The notes beneath the pieces were generated by a model, which ran no database searches, was not told the origin of the DNA, and saw nothing but the letters and a program-made list of their open reading frames with translations. Made by a program: the position numbers and the translations under genes. A stretch of DNA of 64,000 nucleotides from Ruminococcus sp. Lineage in GTDB: Bacteria > Bacillota > Clostridia > Oscillospirales > Acutalibacteraceae. How positions within the stretch are numbered: position 1 is the first letter of the stretch; the number at the start of each line of letters is the position of its first letter. Where the stretch lies: positions 85,956 to 149,955 of the forward strand of contig JAFRBX010000015.1 in assembly GCA_017404665.1 (NCBI GenBank), given 5' to 3'. Positions 25,350 to 34,039 of this stretch are shown in pieces.

Positions 25350-26664
25350 ATTAATGATGAAAAAGATAATTGCGTTGTTATTGACGATGGCGTTGACGCT
25401 GTGCCTGAGCGCATGCAGTATCTCGGAGTATCTTCCGTCCTTCGGGACGCCGGAAACGGTTGAGACGGTCAACCCCTATTATGAGGTGGTGCCTGACGAG
25501 CTGACCTACAGCGAGGGTTATGAGCCCGTCACTTCCGCTTACGCTTATGACGCGCTACCCGCGGAGAGCGAAAAGAAGCTCTACGAGGAGCTGCTCGGCA
25601 TCTGTTATGATATCTCGCCCGATCGGGATGAAGATACCGGACGCTATGCGATGCCCCAGATCGAGCTCCAAGGCTATCCGATGAAGGAATCGCAGGTGCG
25701 CACCGCGCTCAAGGCGATGACCGACGATCATCCGGAGATCTTCTGGATGACCGGAACGATGGGCTTTTACAGCGACGACAGCAAGACGGTCGTGCAGGTG
25801 TATTCGAACTACTCTGCCGAAGAGGTTGACGAGAGAGTGAACGCGGTGCGGGCTGCGGCGAACGAGTTTTATGCCTCCGTTCCCGACGGCTTGTCCGAAT
25901 TTGACCGCGAGGTGACGGTGCATGACTATCTGCTCGAACACGTCGCGTATGACGACAATGTCGATACCATCAATTTCGACAATAACGATCCAGACGTCTA
26001 TACCGTTTACGGAGCGCTGGTGAATCAGGTCACCGTTTGTGAGGGTTACGCGCGCGCGTTCCAGATGCTGTTGAACGGGCTGGGTGTGGACTGCGTCGGC
26101 GTGATGGGTCAAAGCCACGATCAGATGCATATGTGGAACGCCGTCAGGCTCGGCGGCAGCTGGTATCAGGCGGATGTGACATGGGACGACCGCGAGGAAA
26201 CCTACGCCCGGTATATTTACTTTAACGTGACCGACAGTTTCATACTGGAGGATCACACGCTCTCACCGCTGTTCTCGGAGCTCAGCGACGATCAGATTAA
26301 CGGAGAGGACGGCGATATCAACGGCAGTGTGATGAATATTTTCGTTCCCGTGTGCATGGACAGCTCCATGGGCTGGTATGTGAACAAAACGCCCGTGCTG
26401 TCCGACTTTGACGGCGCGGACGTCAAGAGCGGTCTGCTCGCTTCTGCCGAGAACCGCGAGGATTTCTTTGTATTTTATATCGATGAAAGCATGGATTACG
26501 AAAGTACCGTGCTTAGGCTGTTTGCGGATTATCCCCAGTACTTCTTCGATTATATGAACGCGGTGAATAACACGCTGTCCGATTACAGCATCGATAGTTC
26601 AAACGCCAGCTATTTTACGCATGAAAAAAGCCGCATCGTCGCGGTGGAGCTGCATTATTATTAA
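25342..26664 (+). CDS. Lipoprotein with transglutaminase-like domain (paralogue)
   Basis: 440 residues, a tandem paralogue of the 23934 protein sharing SAYAYDALPAESEKKLYEEL, DDHPEIFWM and the Cys-His-Asp core (VCEGYARAFQMLLNGLG, MHMWNAVRLGG, WYQADVTWDD). Lipobox LCLSAC follows a hydrophobic signal. The start is ambiguous among ATGs at 25342, 25354 and 25357, none with a ribosome binding site; translation is probably coupled to the gene before it, which ends at 25349. More divergent than expected for a recent duplication. Confidence 0.84.
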   Translation: MNKLMMKKIIALLLTMALTLCLSACSISEYLPSFGTPETVETVNPYYEVVPDELTYSEGYEPVTSAYAYDALPAESEKKLYEELLGICYDISPDRDEDTGRYAMPQIELQGYPMKESQVRTALKAMTDDHPEIFWMTGTMGFYSDDSKTVVQVYSNYSAEEVDERVNAVRAAANEFYASVPDGLSEFDREVTVHDYLLEHVAYDDNVDTINFDNNDPDVYTVYGALVNQVTVCEGYARAFQMLLNGLGVDCVGVMGQSHDQMHMWNAVRLGGSWYQADVTWDDREETYARYIYFNVTDSFILEDHTLSPLFSELSDDQINGEDGDINGSVMNIFVPVCMDSSMGWYVNKTPVLSDFDGADVKSGLLASAENREDFFVFYIDESMDYESTVLRLFADYPQYFFDYMNAVNNTLSDYSIDSSNASYFTHEKSRIVAVELHYY

Positions 26665-26683
26665 GGGTTAGGGAAGTGAAGTA

Positions 26684-27097
26684 ATGATAGCGATTTCCGT
26701 TGATCTCGGACACGCGCGTACGGGGCTTGCCGTTTCAGATAAAAGCGGCTTTCTCGCCTCGTCGCTGTGCGTGATCACCGAGTATAACGACGAAAAGCTG
26801 ATCGATAAGATCGCTGAAAAGGTGATAGAAACTAAAGCGGAGATCATCGTCGTCGGATTGCCGCGAAACATGGACGGAACCGAAGGTGAGAGCGCCTGCC
26901 GCGCGCGTGAGATCGCCGCGAGGCTGACGGACAAAACCGGCATCCCGCATCATATGCAGGATGAGCGCGGCACGACCGTCACCGCTCACAACTACCTCAG
27001 CGCGGGTAATGTATACGGTAAAAGGCGCAAGCAGAAGGTGGACGCTGTAGCGGCGTCTATCATCCTGCAGGATTTCTTGGACAGCAGGAGGGGATAA
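26684..27097 (+). CDS. ruvX: Putative Holliday junction resolvase RuvX/YqgF
   Basis: 137-residue RNase H-fold nuclease. Signature segments: ISVDLGHARTGLAVSD at the start, IIVVGLPRNMDGTEG in the middle, DERGTTVTAHNYL and VDAVAASIILQDFL at the end. Family members process pre-16S rRNA 5' ends or resolve junctions. Followed after four bases by the DUF896 gene. Confidence 0.93.
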   Translation: MIAISVDLGHARTGLAVSDKSGFLASSLCVITEYNDEKLIDKIAEKVIETKAEIIVVGLPRNMDGTEGESACRAREIAARLTDKTGIPHHMQDERGTTVTAHNYLSAGNVYGKRRKQKVDAVAASIILQDFLDSRRG

Positions 27098-27101
27098 GAG
27101 T

Positions 27102-27320
27102 ATGGATATGAAGGATTTGATCGCCGAGATCAACGCTCTTGCGAAAAAGAAGAGGGAAGTGGGACTCAGCGCAGAAGAGCAGAAACGTCAGAAGGAGCTC
27201 TACGCGATCTATCTCAAGGGCTTTCGCGAGCAGGTACGGGAACGGCTCGACAACGTCGACGTTACCTATCCCGACGGAACCGTTAAAAGCCTGAAGGACG
27301 CAATGAAGAAAAAGCCGTAA
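27102..27320 (+). CDS. DUF896 (YnzC-like) protein
   Basis: 72 residues: a helical hairpin typical of DUF896 (LIAEINALAKKKREVGLSAEEQ, then QKELYAIYLKGFREQVRERL), followed by VDVTYPDG. Cytoplasmic, unknown role; the Bacillus relative lies near lexA. GGAGG of the ruvX 3' end serves as ribosome binding site. Ends the operon before a hairpin. Confidence 0.9.
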   Translation: MDMKDLIAEINALAKKKREVGLSAEEQKRQKELYAIYLKGFREQVRERLDNVDVTYPDGTVKSLKDAMKKKP

Positions 27321-27327
27321 GCAAAAT

Positions 27328-27362
27328 GGGACGCCGCATTTTCTTGTGCGGCGTCCCCGGTT
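27328..27362 (+). terminator. Terminator-like hairpin after the DUF896 gene
   Basis: GGGACGCCGCA / TGCGGCGTCCC with a short TTTTCTTG loop. The trailing T content is low (CGGTTTAT), so it may be a processing hairpin as well. Confidence 0.65.
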
Positions 27363-27385
27363 TATGTATGGGAGTATCGTATGTA

Positions 27386-27553
27386 TTTTATACTAATATT
27401 CAATAAAACCCTTTAATATCTATTGCGTAAAATTCCGCATAGCTTTGTTGTCGGTCTTGACAGGCGCCAGCCTGCCTGCGACCTCCGCCGCGTTCTGCGA
27501 AATTTTCCGCTAATATCTATTTTAAAGTCTTTTATTGAATATTAGTATTAAAT
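27386..27553. mobile_element. MITE-like element with 18-bp perfect terminal inverted repeats
   Basis: TACTAATATTCAATAAAA and its exact inverse bound about 165 bases with no coding potential. TTTA/TAAA-type sequence flanks each end. The interior has a GACAGGCGCCAGCCTG hairpin and TAATATCTATT in both halves. Size and structure fit a non-autonomous transposable element; no transposase is in the window. Confidence 0.7.
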
Positions 27554-27565
27554 GCTGTTTATCTG

Positions 27566-29137
27566 TCAGGATTCAGCCGGATTGTCGGTTCTGTTCAGCG
27601 CTTCCGCAAGCGACAGGAAAATGAACATCGTCGGCGTGACGATCGGATTATACAGGTTGACCGTCGATTGGGCGAGATAACAGATCACCGGACAGAGGAA
27701 CACAAAGACAAAGGGTTCGCGGCGGGCGGTTTTGAACCCGCGGACGATCACAGAACCCATCAAGCCCAGATAGGCTGCCAGTCCCAGCACGCCCTGCGTA
27801 AGCAGATAGTTGATGAACTCGTTGTGGGCGCAATCGGTCGAGCCGTCGCCGAAGCGTTCCGAAAGCTCTGCAAAATGCGGTTCCAGTACATAGTAGGCGG
27901 TGTCCGGACCGGAGCCGAAAAGGATGCGCAGCGGGTTGAATTTCGCGAATTCCTCAAAGCTGACCCGCCACATAAAGCCGCGGTGCGTGCCCCAGTAGTC
28001 GTCAAAGCGCAAAAGCTTTTCAAAATCGCCGATATCGGTTTCGAGATCGATAAAGCTCAGATAGATGAACGCGCCGAGCAGAAGGATAATTCCAAGAGAG
28101 AATAATGATATCAGCGTGATCTGAATTTTTTTCGCCGGATAACCGGATTCGTATTTCGAGGACGAAGCAGTCATGAGCATGTATCCCGCCGCGCACAGGA
28201 GGATCGGTACGAACATCGCGGGATGATAGATCAAAAATGCCTGCATGAATTCAAAGCCCTTGTTGTGATCGCCGATGAGCAGCGCAAAAGCCCAAAGCAG
28301 CTTGCCTGACGCAAACAGGATCGTCAGCGCCAGCAGATAGCGCCTGAGATACAGGAAGCTCCGTGCCGAAATGATCGCCATCACGGGCAGGATTACCATC
28401 AGTCCGAGAATGTCAGAGGTAGAGTCGGCGCACAGTAAACCGCTATAAGCAAAGACGATGGATACGCCTGCCGCGATCCTGACGAGCTTTTCCTCCGCAG
28501 CAACGAACAGCATAACGGCGATCGGCAGGAAAATACACATAAACGTTGCGATGATGTTTTTGTTGCCGAGCGTCGAGCCAAAGTCGGCGGCGGTCGCTTC
28601 ATCAAGACCTTTCAGCAATTCCACCGGATCGATATAGAAAAAGTTCAGTACCGTCAGCAGTGCGACAACTGACGAAGTGGCCAGATAAATGATGAAAACG
28701 TAGCTCTTCCTGACATAATTGCGGGTGAGGATAAAGTACATCAGCGTATACAGCATGAGCAGCAGCAGACCGTTATTTCTGCCGCCGGTGCCCAAGAAGG
28801 CTTCTTCACGGTGATCCGACAGCAGAGTCGACAGCGCTGCCAAGCCCACAAAACACAGCATGAAAATGTCCGAAGCCGACAGCGGCAGGAACAGGGGAGC
28901 CGGCTGCCCCAGCCGTTTTGCTTCATTTCGGCTGATAAGCATACACAGCCCGACCGAAACGATCAGTACAGTGGTTGCAATCAGATAAAACCAGTATTTA
29001 TCCACGCGCGCATGGGCATATTGATCTGACAGAAACAGCGGGAAAAAGCTGAACATGATCGCCAGATAGTAGTTGACCAGCGAATTGGCTACGGTATATT
29101 TTGATTTTTGTTCATTTGATGTTTGCGTTTGATTCAT
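27566..29137 (-). CDS. O-antigen ligase / Wzy-like polysaccharide polymerase
   Basis: 523 residues with about 12 membrane helices and a large extracytoplasmic loop at about 365-435 containing RILFGSGPDTAYYV and DCAHNEFINYLLTQGVLGLAAY, the Wzy_C pattern. A soluble polar N-terminus (20 residues) precedes the first helix. It probably joins or polymerises surface polysaccharide or teichoic-type glycans. No other glycan synthesis genes are nearby. Confidence 0.85.
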   Translation of the reverse strand: MNQTQTSNEQKSKYTVANSLVNYYLAIMFSFFPLFLSDQYAHARVDKYWFYLIATTVLIVSVGLCMLISRNEAKRLGQPAPLFLPLSASDIFMLCFVGLAALSTLLSDHREEAFLGTGGRNNGLLLLMLYTLMYFILTRNYVRKSYVFIIYLATSSVVALLTVLNFFYIDPVELLKGLDEATAADFGSTLGNKNIIATFMCIFLPIAVMLFVAAEEKLVRIAAGVSIVFAYSGLLCADSTSDILGLMVILPVMAIISARSFLYLRRYLLALTILFASGKLLWAFALLIGDHNKGFEFMQAFLIYHPAMFVPILLCAAGYMLMTASSSKYESGYPAKKIQITLISLFSLGIILLLGAFIYLSFIDLETDIGDFEKLLRFDDYWGTHRGFMWRVSFEEFAKFNPLRILFGSGPDTAYYVLEPHFAELSERFGDGSTDCAHNEFINYLLTQGVLGLAAYLGLMGSVIVRGFKTARREPFVFVFLCPVICYLAQSTVNLYNPIVTPTMFIFLSLAEALNRTDNPAES

Positions 29138-29149
29138 GACGTCGTCCTT

Positions 29150-29195
29150 AAAACAAAATTCCTACCCTATGTTAGCGCAAAAGGGTAGGAATGTC
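29150..29195 (-). terminator. Terminator after the Zn/Cd ATPase gene
   Basis: ATTCCTACCCT and AGGGTAGGAAT form a perfect stem; on the minus strand TTTTGTTTT follows. Lies between the ATPase stop and the O-antigen-ligase-like start. Confidence 0.85.
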
Positions 29196-29240
29196 AACGG
29201 TTTATTGATGAAAGCGGTCGGCTGAAACTTTGATCGAATC

Positions 29241-31388
29241 TCAGCGAACCGTTTTTGTTTTGATCAGCCGTACAGCGTTCAGCACGCATAACAGGCACAC
29301 GCCGGTATCGGCAAGTACCGCCAGCCACAGCGGTGCTTCGATGACGCCCAGAACGGCAATGATAATGACAATTGTCTTCACAAACAGAGAGAAAGCTATG
29401 TTCGCTTTGACGGCAGCGAGGGTTTTGCGCGCTATGCGTACGGCGCGTGGCAGGGGAGAAAGACTCCCGGAGCTGAGCACGATATCTGCCGCTTCAATCG
29501 CCGCGTCGGAGCCGAGTCCCATCGCGATCCCGCAGGTCGCGCGGCTGAGTACCGGCGCGTCGTTGATGCCGTCGCCGACAAAGGCGCAGGAGTCGTACTG
29601 ATCGATCAGGTTTTCAACGGTCAGCACCTTGTCCTCGGGCATGAGAGAGCTGTGTATCTCGTCGAGCGGCAAATCCTGAGCGACGCGCTGACATGCTTCC
29701 TCTTTATCGCCGGAGAGCATCACATTCTTTTGAATGCCGAGCTCCTTTAGGCGGCGCAGGGTTTCGGTCGCTTCTTCGCGGACATGCTCGCTGACGGAGA
29801 ACGAACCGATCTCTTTTCCGTTCAGCTGAACCGAAACGCCATATGTGCCGGTGCTTCGGCATACCGTGATCCTATCGGAGCCGCGCATGGCTTCGACGCC
29901 GTGACCGCTGATTTCTTTGTGCTCTTTTAATTCTTCAACAGAAATATTCTGTTCCTCACAGTAAGTACGTACAGCCTTTGCGATCGGGTGAGCGGAGTGC
30001 GCTTCTGCTGCCGCGGCAAGAGCAATGATCTCGTTTTCTGTATACTTTTCCGAGGCTTTTATTTCTGATACAGAAATTTGATTATCGGTGATCGTGCCGG
30101 TCTTGTCAAAGGCGAACGCCTTCACCTTGGCGATGGCTTCCACATATCTGCCGCCCTTGATCAGCATGCCCGCCTTACTCGCCGCGCCGATGCCCGCATA
30201 GTAGGACAGGGGTACGGAGATCACGATAGAGCAGGGGCAGGAGGCGACCAGACAAACCAGCGCCTTATGGATCCATCCCGCCCAGTCGCCTGTGATCAGC
30301 GAGGGGACGATGGCAATCAAAGCGGCAATGCCGATCATGATCGGGGTGTAGACAGCCGCGAAACGAGTGATCAGCTTCTCATGCTCGCCCTTGTTTTTGG
30401 CGCTTTCCTCGACCAGCTTGACGATGCGAGTCGCCGCACTGTCGGCATACGCTTTGGTGGTACGGACATAAACAGTATTATCGTTATTCATCATACCGCT
30501 GAGCAGCTCGCAGCCGACCGCTGCGTCGATCGGTGCGGATTCACCTGTCAGGGCGGAGGCGTCGATCGTGGTGCTGCCCTCGATAATGACGCTGTCCAGC
30601 GGAACACGTGTATGCGGCGGTATCTCCAGTACCGTTCCAATGGCAACGTCCTTGGCATGTGCTTCACGGCTTTTGCCGTTTTCATGTATATACGCGACGT
30701 CCGGGCGGATATCCGCCAGCTTGCGGATATCGCGGCGGGATTTTTCTACCGCCCGATCCTCCAGCAGCTCGCCGATGCCGAACAGCACCATGACCGCCGC
30801 GCCTTCAACGAATTCACCGAGGACCATCGCCGCGATGACAGCTACCGTCATCAAGGTTGTTTCATCTATGCGGCGCTTAAAAACAGATTTTACGCCCTCT
30901 ATCATGATGTCATAACCGGCGAGGATGGCAGCCGCGATACTCAGAACAGTGCAGATGATCTCAAATCCGCCGATCAGATGCAGAACAAATGCTGCCGCAA
31001 ACAGGACCGCTGCGATAATCAGCAGAACTAGGCGTCCGCGTCCGCTGTTTTCTTGATGATCATGATGATGTTCATGCTCGTGATGATGTTTATGTTCGTG
31101 ATGATGTCCGCAGCATGATTCGTCATCACAGTGACGATGACCGAGATGCTCGTGATGATCATCGTGTTGATGCTCAGATTTAGGAACCACCGTTACGCCG
31201 TCTTCGATCGAGTCGACGATCTGCTGAACATCGTCACGGATATCGGTTTTCTCAGTATGGATTTCCAGTTCTAACGTCGCGAAAGAGAACAGCACCTCCT
31301 GATACGCGGGCACTTTATTGAGTTTCGCTTCGATTTTTGCCGCACAGTTCGCACAGTGCAAGCCTTCTAAAATAAATTCGTGTTTCAT
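29241..31388 (-). CDS. zntA: Zn2+/Cd2+-exporting P1B-type ATPase
   Basis: 715 residues. N-terminal HMA domain with GLHCANCAAKIEAK, then a linker with about 25 histidines (residues 73-112), about six to eight helices, the metal-binding CPC motif (VASCPCSIVIS), the phosphorylation motif DKTGTI and the hinge GDGINDAPVL. The CPC motif and the partner regulator indicate export of zinc, cadmium or lead. The very His-rich linker favours zinc. Second gene after an ArsR/SmtB regulator; no clear ribosome binding site. Confidence 0.93.
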   Translation of the reverse strand: MKHEFILEGLHCANCAAKIEAKLNKVPAYQEVLFSFATLELEIHTEKTDIRDDVQQIVDSIEDGVTVVPKSEHQHDDHHEHLGHRHCDDESCCGHHHEHKHHHEHEHHHDHQENSGRGRLVLLIIAAVLFAAAFVLHLIGGFEIICTVLSIAAAILAGYDIMIEGVKSVFKRRIDETTLMTVAVIAAMVLGEFVEGAAVMVLFGIGELLEDRAVEKSRRDIRKLADIRPDVAYIHENGKSREAHAKDVAIGTVLEIPPHTRVPLDSVIIEGSTTIDASALTGESAPIDAAVGCELLSGMMNNDNTVYVRTTKAYADSAATRIVKLVEESAKNKGEHEKLITRFAAVYTPIMIGIAALIAIVPSLITGDWAGWIHKALVCLVASCPCSIVISVPLSYYAGIGAASKAGMLIKGGRYVEAIAKVKAFAFDKTGTITDNQISVSEIKASEKYTENEIIALAAAAEAHSAHPIAKAVRTYCEEQNISVEELKEHKEISGHGVEAMRGSDRITVCRSTGTYGVSVQLNGKEIGSFSVSEHVREEATETLRRLKELGIQKNVMLSGDKEEACQRVAQDLPLDEIHSSLMPEDKVLTVENLIDQYDSCAFVGDGINDAPVLSRATCGIAMGLGSDAAIEAADIVLSSGSLSPLPRAVRIARKTLAAVKANIAFSLFVKTIVIIIAVLGVIEAPLWLAVLADTGVCLLCVLNAVRLIKTKTVR

Positions 31389-31477
31389 TGTATCACACTC
31401 TTTTGTAACATATTATGAGTCGGGCGCAGGTCTTCCGACCTTCACCGTTTACCAGTAACCATTCACCGAATGATTTA

Positions 31478-31810
31478 TCATTCCAAAATATGCTCTAAGC
31501 CCATCTCAAAGATCTTTTGGATATGCTCGTCTTCCAGCGAATAGTAGCTTTGTTTTCCGTCTCTGCGCACCTTGACAAGATTCTCCTGACGCAGGATACG
31601 CAGCTGGTGGGATACGGTGCTTTGCTCCATGCCGACAATATCGGCGATACAGCAAACGCTCAGCTCGCGCTCAAACAGCGCGCACATGATGCGGATGCGG
31701 GTGGAATCGCCGAACACTTTGAAAAAGTCCGCCAAGTCGAAAAGCGTATCGGCGTCGGGCATATTGCCCTTGATTTCCTGTACGATTTCTTTATGATCTT
31801 CGTGTGCCAT
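31478..31810 (-). CDS. ArsR/SmtB family metal-sensing repressor
   Basis: 110-residue winged helix protein. The recognition helix is in IADIVGMEQSTVSHQLRILRQ. The last helix has D-x-H-x10-H-x2-E (DEH...EHILE), the alpha5 zinc site of SmtB/CzrA; ELSVCC adds cysteines near the alpha3 site. The ATG at 31810 has GGAGG upstream. It should repress its operon with the ATPase until zinc or cadmium binds. Confidence 0.93.
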   Translation of the reverse strand: MAHEDHKEIVQEIKGNMPDADTLFDLADFFKVFGDSTRIRIMCALFERELSVCCIADIVGMEQSTVSHQLRILRQENLVKVRRDGKQSYYSLEDEHIQKIFEMGLEHILE

Positions 31811-31902
31811 AAGTGCCTCCGTTATACAAATTATCATTGTGAGGATGCGTGCGTCTTCTTCCGTGTCAATCTTAACCGGACTAATTACGATTACATTTGA
31901 AC

Positions 31903-31922
31903 ATATGAACAATTATTCATAT
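31903..31922. promoter_or_regulatory. ArsR/SmtB operator
   Basis: ATATGAACAATTATTCATAT: perfect 7-bp arms ATATGAA/TTCATAT, matching the ATATGAAC-type operators of SmtB/CzrA proteins. It lies just downstream of the arsR -10 box. Confidence 0.85.
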
Positions 31923-31931
31923 ATTATTTAT

Positions 31932-31960
31932 ATAATATTCTACTTTTCAGGATATGTCAA
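31932..31960 (-). promoter_or_regulatory. Promoter of the arsR-ATPase operon
   Basis: Minus-strand TTGACA (complement of 31955-31960), 17-base spacer, TATTAT (complement of 31932-31937). The operator at 31903-31922 covers the start site. Confidence 0.85.
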
Positions 31961-31968
31961 TAGTTTTG

Positions 31969-31997
31969 TTGAATTATTTGTAGTTTTACGGTATAAT
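31969..31997 (+). promoter_or_regulatory. Promoter of the HAD-ASCH genes
   Basis: TTGAAT, 17 bases, TATAAT, 30 bases before the HAD start and back to back with the arsR promoter. Confidence 0.75.
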
Positions 31998-32026
31998 GAT
32001 ATCAGTTTATTATTGGATGTGATACG

Positions 32027-32677
32027 ATGAACGTGATATTTGATATGGACGGGGTTATTTTCGATTCCGAACGTGCGTATATCGATTTGTATAAAAAGCT
32101 CGCGCCGAAATACGGATTAGACGATGTCGAAGCGGTTCACCGCGCATGTATGGACAGTATCGGCGTGACGCGGAAGAAGACAAAGGAGATATTCTTTTCC
32201 TATGTCGGATTTGAGTTCGATTACGACAGGTATAGGGAAGATGTGCAGGAGGAGCTCAACAAGCGCGAGTTTGAGCTCAAGCCCGGCGTTTATGCACTCT
32301 TCGAGTGGCTGAGAGCGCAGAGAATCCCTGTCGCACTGGGGAGCTCAACGCGCAGGGTGAGTGTATCGCGCATGCTCGACAGCGCAGGACTGAAGCCGTA
32401 TTTTGACGCGATCGTCTGCGGCGATATGGTCAGTCATTCTAAGCCCCACCCCGAGATTTTCCTGACCGCAGCCGAAAAACTGGGAGCTGTTCCGGCTGAC
32501 TGTTACGTGATCGAGGACAGCTACAACGGCGTTCGAGCCGCTCATGCTGCCGGGATGCATCCAATCATGGTGCCGGACATCCTGCAGCCGGATGATGAGA
32601 TCAGGGAATTGGCTGAGGTCGTATTACCGTCGCTGATCGAGGTCAGAGATTACTTGGAGGAAAAGAATGAAGCATAA
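32027..32677 (+). CDS. HAD family hydrolase (beta-phosphoglucomutase-like)
   Basis: 216 residues. Motif I is FDMDGVIFDSE with nucleophile and acid Asp, a helical cap at about 15-85, motif II LGSST, the lysine in SHSKPHPEIF, and motif III VIEDSYNGVRAA. Subfamily IA; likely a sugar phosphatase or phosphoglucomutase-like enzyme, substrate not predictable. Overlaps the next start by 11 bases. Confidence 0.88.
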   Translation: MNVIFDMDGVIFDSERAYIDLYKKLAPKYGLDDVEAVHRACMDSIGVTRKKTKEIFFSYVGFEFDYDRYREDVQEELNKREFELKPGVYALFEWLRAQRIPVALGSSTRRVSVSRMLDSAGLKPYFDAIVCGDMVSHSKPHPEIFLTAAEKLGAVPADCYVIEDSYNGVRAAHAAGMHPIMVPDILQPDDEIRELAEVVLPSLIEVRDYLEEKNEA

Positions 32678-33011
32678 GATGCGGCTGAATCCCGAGCCGT
32701 TCGAAATGATGAAGAGCGGTAGAAAGACGATCGAGCTGCGGCTGTTCGACGAAAAACGCAGAAAAATCAGTCTGTATGACTGTATTGAATTCACTTGTAC
32801 CGAACCGCCATATGAAAAGCTTTGCACAGATGTGATCGGACTGTATAGGTTTGATTCTTTCAAAGAATTATATGTCAATTTGCCCTTGCTGAAATGCGGC
32901 TATACAGAGGAGACTGTTTCCACGGCAAAGCCGGAGGATATGGATGCATATTATTCCGTAGAAAAGCAGGAAAAATACGGTGTTCTCGGCATAGAGATCG
33001 AAGCGGTATAA
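32667..33011 (+). CDS. ASCH domain protein
   Basis: 114 residues. MRLNPEPFEMMKSGRKTIELRLFDEKRRKISLYDCIEF is the PUA-like ASCH beta-barrel start; the C-terminal part has GYTEE and GVLGIEIE. ASCH proteins bind RNA or act as small nucleoside hydrolases. GGAGG sits in the HAD 3' end. Terminator at 33066 follows. Confidence 0.88.
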   Translation: MKHKMRLNPEPFEMMKSGRKTIELRLFDEKRRKISLYDCIEFTCTEPPYEKLCTDVIGLYRFDSFKELYVNLPLLKCGYTEETVSTAKPEDMDAYYSVEKQEKYGVLGIEIEAV

Positions 33012-33065
33012 CGCGCTGTTATGCAGAAATCTATCGTGCCGTCTTGATAACATTACAAATACATA

Positions 33066-33103
33066 AACCGCCGTTTTGAATTGGTCAAAGCGGCGGTTAT
33101 TTC
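33066..33103 (+). terminator. Terminator after the ASCH gene
   Basis: AACCGCCG / CGGCGGTT stem with a 17-base loop, followed by ATTTCT. May act on the convergent 33123 gene too. Confidence 0.7.
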
Positions 33104-33122
33104 TAGATTGATAGAATTAAAA

Positions 33123-33848
33123 TCATTCAGATACAGGTTTCCCTTTTAGCAGCAGACAGCCGCAGGCGGAGCAGTAGGTGCTGCGGGGATCCTGATAGAA
33201 GCCGCAGGCGGCGCATGTGATGCTCGAATCCTTTGATTTGTCGTATTTTTCATAGGCGAATTCCCTGCCGATCTCGCCGACAAAGCGCACGCGGTCGCCC
33301 TCGTTCAGATAGTCAAAAACGTCGGTATGGCTGAAGTATTTCTGTTTCTTGATCGTTTCGTCGGCGGTTTTGAAACGGATGTAATAGTCAGCTGTATGGT
33401 GACGCCTGAGCGGAGGATAGTGCTTTTTGTCGACTACGGTTCCTTCCCAGCTTTTCTTTTTCCGCCCATAGCAAATCAGCGGAATGAAAAAGATGACAAA
33501 GAACACGCCGCCGAAGATGGCTGACGGTCCGAGCTTTGCCCCGGTAATCAGCAGGATGACAAATATCAGTAAACCGATGCCCAGCGAGATGGGGAGCGCC
33601 AATCTACGGATTCCTTTTTTGTAAGAAGAAAAGGTCGGGTCGTCTATTTTATCGGAGTATCCGATTCCCGCCGCGCCGACGCGGGAGATGCCTTTGAAGC
33701 GAAGCTCGTCCTTCAGCGCGCCGCAGACAGGACAGCGCTCGGCGCCCTTGCGCTTTTTTCCGCAGGCGGTGCAGTAGTAGTCAAATCTGATCGGTTGGGG
33801 CGTGTCATGCGGTTCGGTTTGAGGCGATGGATAGGTGGATTCGCTCAT
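33123..33848 (-). CDS. Two-zinc-ribbon membrane protein
   Basis: 241 residues. Zinc ribbons at the N-terminus (YCTACGKKRK...CPVCG) and C-terminus (CAACGFYQ...CSACG) enclose two membrane helices (about 83-101 and 106-126) and a small beta-rich domain (SWEGTVVDKKHYPP...GDRVRFVGE) like an OB or SH3 fold. Function unknown. AAAGGAA precedes the ATG. Confidence 0.72.
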   Translation of the reverse strand: MSESTYPSPQTEPHDTPQPIRFDYYCTACGKKRKGAERCPVCGALKDELRFKGISRVGAAGIGYSDKIDDPTFSSYKKGIRRLALPISLGIGLLIFVILLITGAKLGPSAIFGGVFFVIFFIPLICYGRKKKSWEGTVVDKKHYPPLRRHHTADYYIRFKTADETIKKQKYFSHTDVFDYLNEGDRVRFVGEIGREFAYEKYDKSKDSSITCAACGFYQDPRSTYCSACGCLLLKGKPVSE

Positions 33849-33872
33849 GACGGTGTTCCTTTCAGTAGTGGT

Positions 33873-33904
33873 AAAGGCTTCCGGAAATCATTCCGGAAGC
33901 CTTT
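33873..33904. terminator. Perfect hairpin between glgA and the 33848 gene
   Basis: AAAGGCTTCCGGAA and TTCCGGAAGCCTTT with an ATCA loop. The T-run is short; probably the end of the glycogen operon transcript. The 34039-33905 stretch shows nothing else. Confidence 0.6.
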
Positions 33905-34039
33905 GAAATACGTTTAGTTTACGGATTTACGCACATTCGTATTAACGTCACGTGGGATACTGTCGCACAGGACGGACACGCCGTTGATTTCGGCATTGCT
34001 GTATCACACTTTACAATAGGCGGAAAAAGGATGCGAGCA

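Noticed and set aside
29241-31388. Copper ATPase assignment
   Set aside because: The CPC motif occurs in both, but the His-rich linker and the SmtB-type regulator indicate zinc/cadmium.
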